From: MWAR01 sp035388825 | GTDB lineage: Bacteria > Muiribacteriota > Ozemobacteria > Ozemobacterales > Ozemobacteraceae | Assembly: GCA_035388825.1 (NCBI GenBank) | Contig: DAOOQQ010000046.1 | Location: forward strand, 1 to 36,761 | Length of the DNA: 36,761 bases | Direction of reading: 5' to 3' | Part shown: positions 31,343-36,761 of the stretch, one piece after another | Numbering within the stretch: position 1 is the stretch's first letter | Layout of the letters: each line of letters begins with the position of its first letter | Made by a program: the position numbers and the translations under genes | Notes under the pieces: model-generated | Told to the model about the DNA's origin: nothing | What the model saw: the letters and a program-made list of their open reading frames with translations, nothing else | Databases searched by the model: none

Positions 31343-31669
31343 CGTATATCCTTTATGTTGTCACACGCCCAGAAAAGGAGAACGCACCACGGAGGCACAG
31401 AGACACCGAGTCGGATCGTGACGGCAGCATGAACATCTCTACAGGGAAAGCGAAATCTATCACAGCCCATCCTGGGCGGATCACGATCCGCCCCTACGCG
31501 TGGGGTGGTCGTTCGGACCAGGTGACATCACAGAGAGCGCCCCGGACGACGTCCATTTTCCCCGCAAACTGAAAGCGGGTTTCCCCGCGCTTCATTCTGT
31601 TCATCTGCGACATCTGTGTCATCTGTGGATCGGTTCTCAGGGATACGATGAAGAGGAAACGCGGGCGGC
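31343..31669. other. 327-bp gene-free spacer with three dispersed-repeat-like blocks
   Basis: No gene is visible. Three blocks resemble short repeats that recur between genes in unrelated bacteria: an ACCACGGAGGCACAGAGAC block (about 31386-31410), a perfect GGGCGGATC / GATCCGCCC hairpin followed by CTACGCG (31474-31499), and a TCTGTTCATCTGCGACATC-type block continuing CTGTGTCATCTGTGGAT (about 31596-31630). Two small GC stems (CCCGC...GCGGG at 31561-31579 and GCGGG/CCCGC at 31575-31588) lie between. glmS ends at 31670, so one of these hairpins may end its transcript, though none has a proper T-run. The mutS2 promoter should also lie at the low-coordinate end. Confidence 0.6.
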
Positions 31670-33502
<1,833 letters not shown>

Positions 33503-33541
33503 GGTGCGACGTTCCTTTCGTGTCTGGTCGTGTGACGGGGA

Positions 33542-35149
33542 TCAGTAGCGAACCCTGCCGGGATCTTCCGATGCCGCATCGGGGGATGCCGCGGGAGCGG
33601 CGTTCGTACCGGGCGAGAGCTTCGCCTCGATCTCGTCGATCCGCGCATCCGCCGTCTGTTCGAGGGTGGTGCCGGGGAAAGCCGCTTTCATCGCCTTCAG
33701 GACGTTCACGGCTTCCTGCAGTTCGTTGATTTCCTCGAGAAACTGGGCATACTCGACGGATGCATACCCGTTTTTTGCATCTTGTTGAATATATACAGCA
33801 TAATATGATTTTGCCTCGTCGTTGTTGCCGGCTTTCCGGGCCAGCATGGCGCGGAGGCGCGTGATTTCCGGGGATTTGCGAACTTTCTCGGCCTGGTCGA
33901 GGTGGTCGCGGGCATCCGAGACCTCGCCGTTCGCGATGAGGGATTCGGCGGTCAACAGCCGGGCATCGAAATTCTCCGGGTCGGCCTTGAGGATCTGGCC
34001 GGCGACGTCGAGGGCCTCGGTGGTCTTGAAGCCGCTCAGAAGGACTTTGGTGAGCCAGGTCTTGATATACACGTCGTCGGGCCGGCCCGTGAGGGCGAGC
34101 CGCATCTCGGCGACGGCGTCGTCGATGAGGTTGTTGCGGTACAGCACCTTGCCCTTGATGAAATGGGCCTGGACGTTTTCGGGATCGGTCGCGAGCACCT
34201 CGTTCACCGCGGTCGCGGCCTCGTCGAGCTTGCCCTCGTCGATGAGGGTTTCGGCCAGGGCGAGTCGCGCCTCGACGACATTGGGATCGATCTCCTTCAC
34301 GCGGGTGTAGATCTCGATGGCCTCTTTCACGGCCCCCTGTTTGCGTTTGGCATCGGCCAGGTTCAGCATCGCGAATACGTCATTGGGCCGGATCTTGAGG
34401 GCTTTTTCGAAGGCGTCCTGGGCTTTCTTGCCGTCGCCGCTTTTCAGGCGGGCATCGCCGAGCAGGAACAGCGTCTCGAAGTTGTCGCTCTTCAGGGCAA
34501 GCGCTTTTTCGAACCAGCCGCAGGCCTTGTCGAACTGGCGCTGGTTGAGCTCGGCAACACCGCGATAATGCAGGGCCCGCTGGTTTTTCGGCTCTTTCTT
34601 CAGGATGGCATCGAGCATCTGGGCCGCCGAGGCGAACTGCTCGACGTCGATCTGGGAAATCGCCGCCTCGAGGTCGCCGGAAGGCTTCGTGGCAGGCTTT
34701 GCCGTCGCCGAGGCCGGCTCGGGCCGTCGGGGCTCGCTCGTGGGTGCGGCCGGGGTGTATCCGCCGAGAATGACTTCCTGGGGAACGGGCTTCGGCGCAG
34801 CGGCTGCCTGGCCGGCAATCGGCGACATTTTGGCGATCTGGTCGCGAAGGTCGGCGAAGGTTTTGTCCGAAGGGTTCTTCTCGCTCAGGATCTTCGCGTG
34901 CTCGAGGGCCTTCGTCTGCTGCTTTGCTGCCAGCAGGGAGTAGATCAGGTAGTAGCGTGCCTGGTGCAGTTCGGGATTCATGTCGCACACCTGGCCCAGG
35001 TAATCGGCCGCTCCGGCCCAGTCCTGGCGGGCATACAACTGCATGCCCTGGTTGAACAGGGTGGCGGTGAGATCCTGAGCAGGCAGGAAGCCGGCGATCA
35101 GAAGGAAACACAACAAAAGAACAGGGACTTTCGGATGCCCGTGAAGCAT
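33542..35149 (-). CDS. Exported TPR-repeat protein
   Basis: ATG 35149 is chosen because GGGAG lies five bases upstream and it gives a clean signal peptide (hydrophobic VPVLLLCFLLIAGFLPA, cut before about residue 25); a TTG at 35164 is less likely. Beyond an N-terminal TPR pair and a Pro/Ala-rich linker (about 115-160), the protein is a chain of about nine TPR units (about 165-510), with clear LNQRQFDKACGWFEKALALK and GAVKEAIEIYTRVKEIDPN repeats, then a disordered tail. TPR solenoids bind partner proteins; periplasmic ones often serve pilus, secretion or cell-wall complexes. A promoter at 35221-35249 precedes it, and glmS follows on the same strand. Confidence 0.87.
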   Translation of the reverse strand: MLHGHPKVPVLLLCFLLIAGFLPAQDLTATLFNQGMQLYARQDWAGAADYLGQVCDMNPELHQARYYLIYSLLAAKQQTKALEHAKILSEKNPSDKTFADLRDQIAKMSPIAGQAAAAPKPVPQEVILGGYTPAAPTSEPRRPEPASATAKPATKPSGDLEAAISQIDVEQFASAAQMLDAILKKEPKNQRALHYRGVAELNQRQFDKACGWFEKALALKSDNFETLFLLGDARLKSGDGKKAQDAFEKALKIRPNDVFAMLNLADAKRKQGAVKEAIEIYTRVKEIDPNVVEARLALAETLIDEGKLDEAATAVNEVLATDPENVQAHFIKGKVLYRNNLIDDAVAEMRLALTGRPDDVYIKTWLTKVLLSGFKTTEALDVAGQILKADPENFDARLLTAESLIANGEVSDARDHLDQAEKVRKSPEITRLRAMLARKAGNNDEAKSYYAVYIQQDAKNGYASVEYAQFLEEINELQEAVNVLKAMKAAFPGTTLEQTADARIDEIEAKLSPGTNAAPAASPDAASEDPGRVRY

Positions 35150-35220
35150 ACACACTCCCGCCAAGCGGTTTTTCCCGGCATTTCCGGCATGGGTGTCACT
35201 CCCATCCCCCGGGCTCCGTC

Positions 35221-35249
35221 AGCATAGCAAGCCTGCCGTACGGCGTCAA
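35221..35249 (-). promoter_or_regulatory. Sigma-70-type promoter for the TPR gene and glmS
   Basis: TTGACG, 17 bases, TATGCT with TGC directly before the -10 (extended -10) on the minus strand. This is the best housekeeping-type promoter in the window. Transcription should start near 35214, giving a leader of about 65 bases. glmS has only a 39-base gap after the TPR gene and would be read from here. Confidence 0.6.
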
Positions 35250-35316
35250 TGCCACTTCTCGGGGCGGGCAGGGGGCGTTCCGGGCGGCTGCCGGCGTCGC
35301 GGGGTCGAAGACGGCC

Positions 35317-35820
35317 TCAGCGTTTTCGCTTTTTCGAGCAGGAGGTGCAGATCACCGTCACGCCATCCGCGTCGAGTTCGTAGCGGGCGGAGGAATCGAC
35401 GGGGCAGACCGGTGTTTCCTTGAGGAGCGGCTTGCCGCTCTTGCCCGGCTTCTGCAGCTCGGCGAGGTCGAGGGTCGTCATTTTCATGTCGGGATGGGCC
35501 TTGTTGTATCGCACGACGGCCATGCCGATGTGGCCCTGGTTGTATTCGCAGGTGCCGGGCTTCGCCCCGCCCCGGACGGCGAGGAAGAAAAACAGGATGG
35601 CGCCGAGCATCATCACGGCGATCGCGACCCAGCAGCCGGGGTGGAAACCGCCTTCGGTGCCGTCGTATTCCTGTGTCGGGGTGCGTTTGCCTTTCGAGGA
35701 GAGGATCTCACCGCATCGTTTGCACATCAGGCTGCCAGGCTCGTTCTGGGCACGGCAGGACGGACAGGCGTTCGGTCCTGCCGCTACGACGACGGCAGCC
35801 GGCTTTTTGTCGACAGGCAT
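35317..35820 (-). CDS. Zinc-ribbon membrane protein with pilin-like C-terminal segment (167 aa)
   Basis: Residues 19-36 form a zinc ribbon (CPSC ... CKRCG) facing the cytoplasm. One membrane span follows at about 63-83 (WVAIAVMMLGAILFFFLAV). The outward part (about 88-160) reads CEYNQGHIGMAVVRYNKAHP, then a MTTLDLAELQKPG segment, and CPVDSSARYELDADG. This closely resembles the globular part of GspG/PilE-type pilins (a C-x-x-N-x-x-x-I-x-x-A-V-x-x-Y-N helix, a Leu-rich turn, then a CP-x-G-x-Y strand), though there is no prepilin leader. It ends CTSCSKKRKR. ATG 35820 has GGAGGAG upstream. I do not recognise a named family; the pilin-like reading is inference from pattern. Confidence 0.78.
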   Translation of the reverse strand: MPVDKKPAAVVVAAGPNACPSCRAQNEPGSLMCKRCGEILSSKGKRTPTQEYDGTEGGFHPGCWVAIAVMMLGAILFFFLAVRGGAKPGTCEYNQGHIGMAVVRYNKAHPDMKMTTLDLAELQKPGKSGKPLLKETPVCPVDSSARYELDADGVTVICTSCSKKRKR

Positions 35821-35867
35821 GGGTGTCTCCTCCCCTTTTTGGCGGAATACGCTTCCGGCCTCCGATT

Positions 35868-36761
35868 CTATTCTAGCCCGTTCTTCGGGGGAGACGCAAG
35901 GCCAACGGTGTCATCCGGGCCGGATCGGCGTCGGAGAACGAGCAGGGAAAGGTCATCCTCGTGGGCTCCCGGTCCCGTCGCAGCCCGATAAGCCGTCATG
36001 AGATGATGGGCGATGGCCTCTGCATCGTTACGAGGGGCTGATTCCAGGGCTCGCTCGAAGTTGTCGAGGCCGAACGGCTCGCCCTCGGGGCTGAGGTTTC
36101 GGATCATCCCGTCGGTCAGCATGACGAGCATGTCTCCGGGGTCGAGTCCGGCGACGAGCCGGGGGAACGGCGTGGGGCGGGCCGTGGCGACCAGGGGCAG
36201 ATGCGGCATCCGGAGAGATTCCCGCCGGCCGTCGTTCCGGAGAATCACGGGATACGGGGCGCCGGCGCAGGAGAGTTCGACGGTTCCCGTCGCGGGATCG
36301 AGCCGGGCCGCGGTGAAGAACAACAGCCGGCGCGGTTCGAGCAGGCGAAAGAGCGTCCGGTCGATCTGCTCAAGCAGACTCACGGGGTCACCCCCCTCGT
36401 CGGCAGCCTGGACGACAAGGGACTTGGCCATCGCCATCGCCAGGGCGGCGCTCGTTCCCTGGCCGCTGACATCCCCCGTCACGAACAGCCGGCGTCCGTC
36501 GGAAAGCTCCACGGCATCGACGTAATCCCCGCTCAGTTCGGATGCCCGCTCCATGACGACGAGGGCATCGAAGCCCGGCACGAGGAGCCGGCCGGCCGGG
36601 ATCAGGGCATCCTGGACCGACTTCGCCATCTGCACTTCCTGGAGATCCTCGACCATCTGGTTGAACGCGTGGGCGAGTTCACCGAACTCGTCGCCCGCAT
36701 CACACCGGACCCGGGCCGTCATGTCTCCCTGACGAAGGCCGTTCATGCCGGCCGCGAGCTC
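35868..36761 (-). CDS. HAMP plus SpoIIE/PP2C-type serine phosphatase (5' end cut by window edge)
   Basis: The frame is open to the window edge (reading ELAAG before the first internal Met), so the N-terminus, probably with membrane and sensor segments, is missing. The visible part begins in a HAMP domain (LRQGDMTARVRCDAGDEFGELAHAFNQMV), passes a short coiled coil and enters a PP2C_SpoIIE domain (about 55-280). Metal-binding acidic motifs are present: SGDYVDAV, VTGDVSGQGTSAALAMAMAK, MLTDGMIRNL and EDDLSLLVL. Such enzymes dephosphorylate anti-anti-sigma proteins in partner-switching pathways at the membrane. No STAS or anti-sigma gene is adjacent within the window. Confidence 0.9.
   Translation of the reverse strand, partial: ELAAGMNGLRQGDMTARVRCDAGDEFGELAHAFNQMVEDLQEVQMAKSVQDALIPAGRLLVPGFDALVVMERASELSGDYVDAVELSDGRRLFVTGDVSGQGTSAALAMAMAKSLVVQAADEGGDPVSLLEQIDRTLFRLLEPRRLLFFTAARLDPATGTVELSCAGAPYPVILRNDGRRESLRMPHLPLVATARPTPFPRLVAGLDPGDMLVMLTDGMIRNLSPEGEPFGLDNFERALESAPRNDAEAIAHHLMTAYRAATGPGAHEDDLSLLVLRRRSGPDDTVGLASPPKNGLE
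35870..35899 (-). promoter_or_regulatory. Possible promoter for the zinc-ribbon membrane protein
   Basis: TTGCGT, 18 bases, TAGAAT on the minus strand, overlapping the last codons of the phosphatase gene. The -10 is good and the -35 weak. Transcription would start near 35863, about 43 bases before ATG 35820. Confidence 0.33.

Noticed and set aside
31474..31493. GGGCGGATC/GATCCGCCC hairpin as a terminator for glmS
   Set aside because: It lies about 180 bases past the stop and has no T-run; it better fits a dispersed intergenic repeat.

Overview
The window is GC-rich bacterial chromosome (36,761 bp). Every gene I can support lies on the minus strand, so transcription runs from high to low coordinates. 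There are 26 protein-coding genes, two of them cut by the window edges. I see no rRNA, tRNA, CRISPR array, insertion sequence or phage gene. The cell was most likely diderm: it has an outer-membrane secretin, a polysaccharide-export lipoprotein-like gene and a Wzz-type protein. The mixture of many GspG-like pilins, GlmL, sigma-54 and SpoIIE-type signalling fits an uncultured lineage such as Candidatus Riflebacteria/Ozemobacteria. That placement is a guess from gene style, not a demonstrated result.

Layout in the direction of transcription. (1) 36761-31670: the end of a HAMP/SpoIIE-type phosphatase, a zinc-ribbon membrane protein, an exported TPR protein with a good -35/-10 promoter, and glmS. 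(2) 31669-31343: a gene-free spacer carrying cross-species-type intergenic repeats. (3) 31342-27326: mutS2 and rpoN (sigma-54). (4) 27221-21805: a type IV pilus/type II secretion-like block with a polysaccharide-export-domain protein, a small pilin, a PilC/GspF platform protein, a secretin and a larger pilin. (5) 21804-17607: an AT-rich regulatory spacer followed by five GspG-like pilins in tandem. Two adjacent ones share a 386-bp 3' half with only two mismatches. (6) 17568-3129: a tightly packed run of genes, many joined by ATGA or GTGA stop/start overlaps. It holds an O-antigen-ligase/pilin-glycosylase-like TPR protein, an Opp-type substrate-binding lipoprotein, two Opp ATPases without permeases, four uncharacterised membrane genes, a small 81-aa protein, a 994-aa GlmL (glutamate mutase L)-like fusion protein and a Wzz-like protein. 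(7) 3057-2: an N6-adenine DNA methyltransferase, an FmdB-type zinc ribbon with its own promoter, and a truncated HEAT-repeat protein.

How the parts may work together. Blocks 4-6 look like a surface-appendage region. The secretin, platform protein and pilins would build a fibre. The Wzy/WaaL-like protein could attach or polymerise glycan, and the Wzz-like and Poly_export proteins handle polysaccharide. Sigma-54 is encoded next door and a -24/-12-like site lies before the tandem pilin array. No assembly ATPase (PilB/GspE), PilM/N/O or prepilin peptidase is in the window, so the machine needs parts encoded elsewhere.

The best candidate for an undescribed system is the block 10900-4391. It is a translationally coupled set of four membrane proteins, one small protein and a GlmL ASKHA ATPase that carries about 500 extra residues, with no glutamate mutase subunit nearby. 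It is preceded by an ABC substrate-binding protein and two ATPases that have no recognisable permease. A second unexpected pattern is a set of short AT-rich rare-codon islands inside otherwise GC-rich genes.
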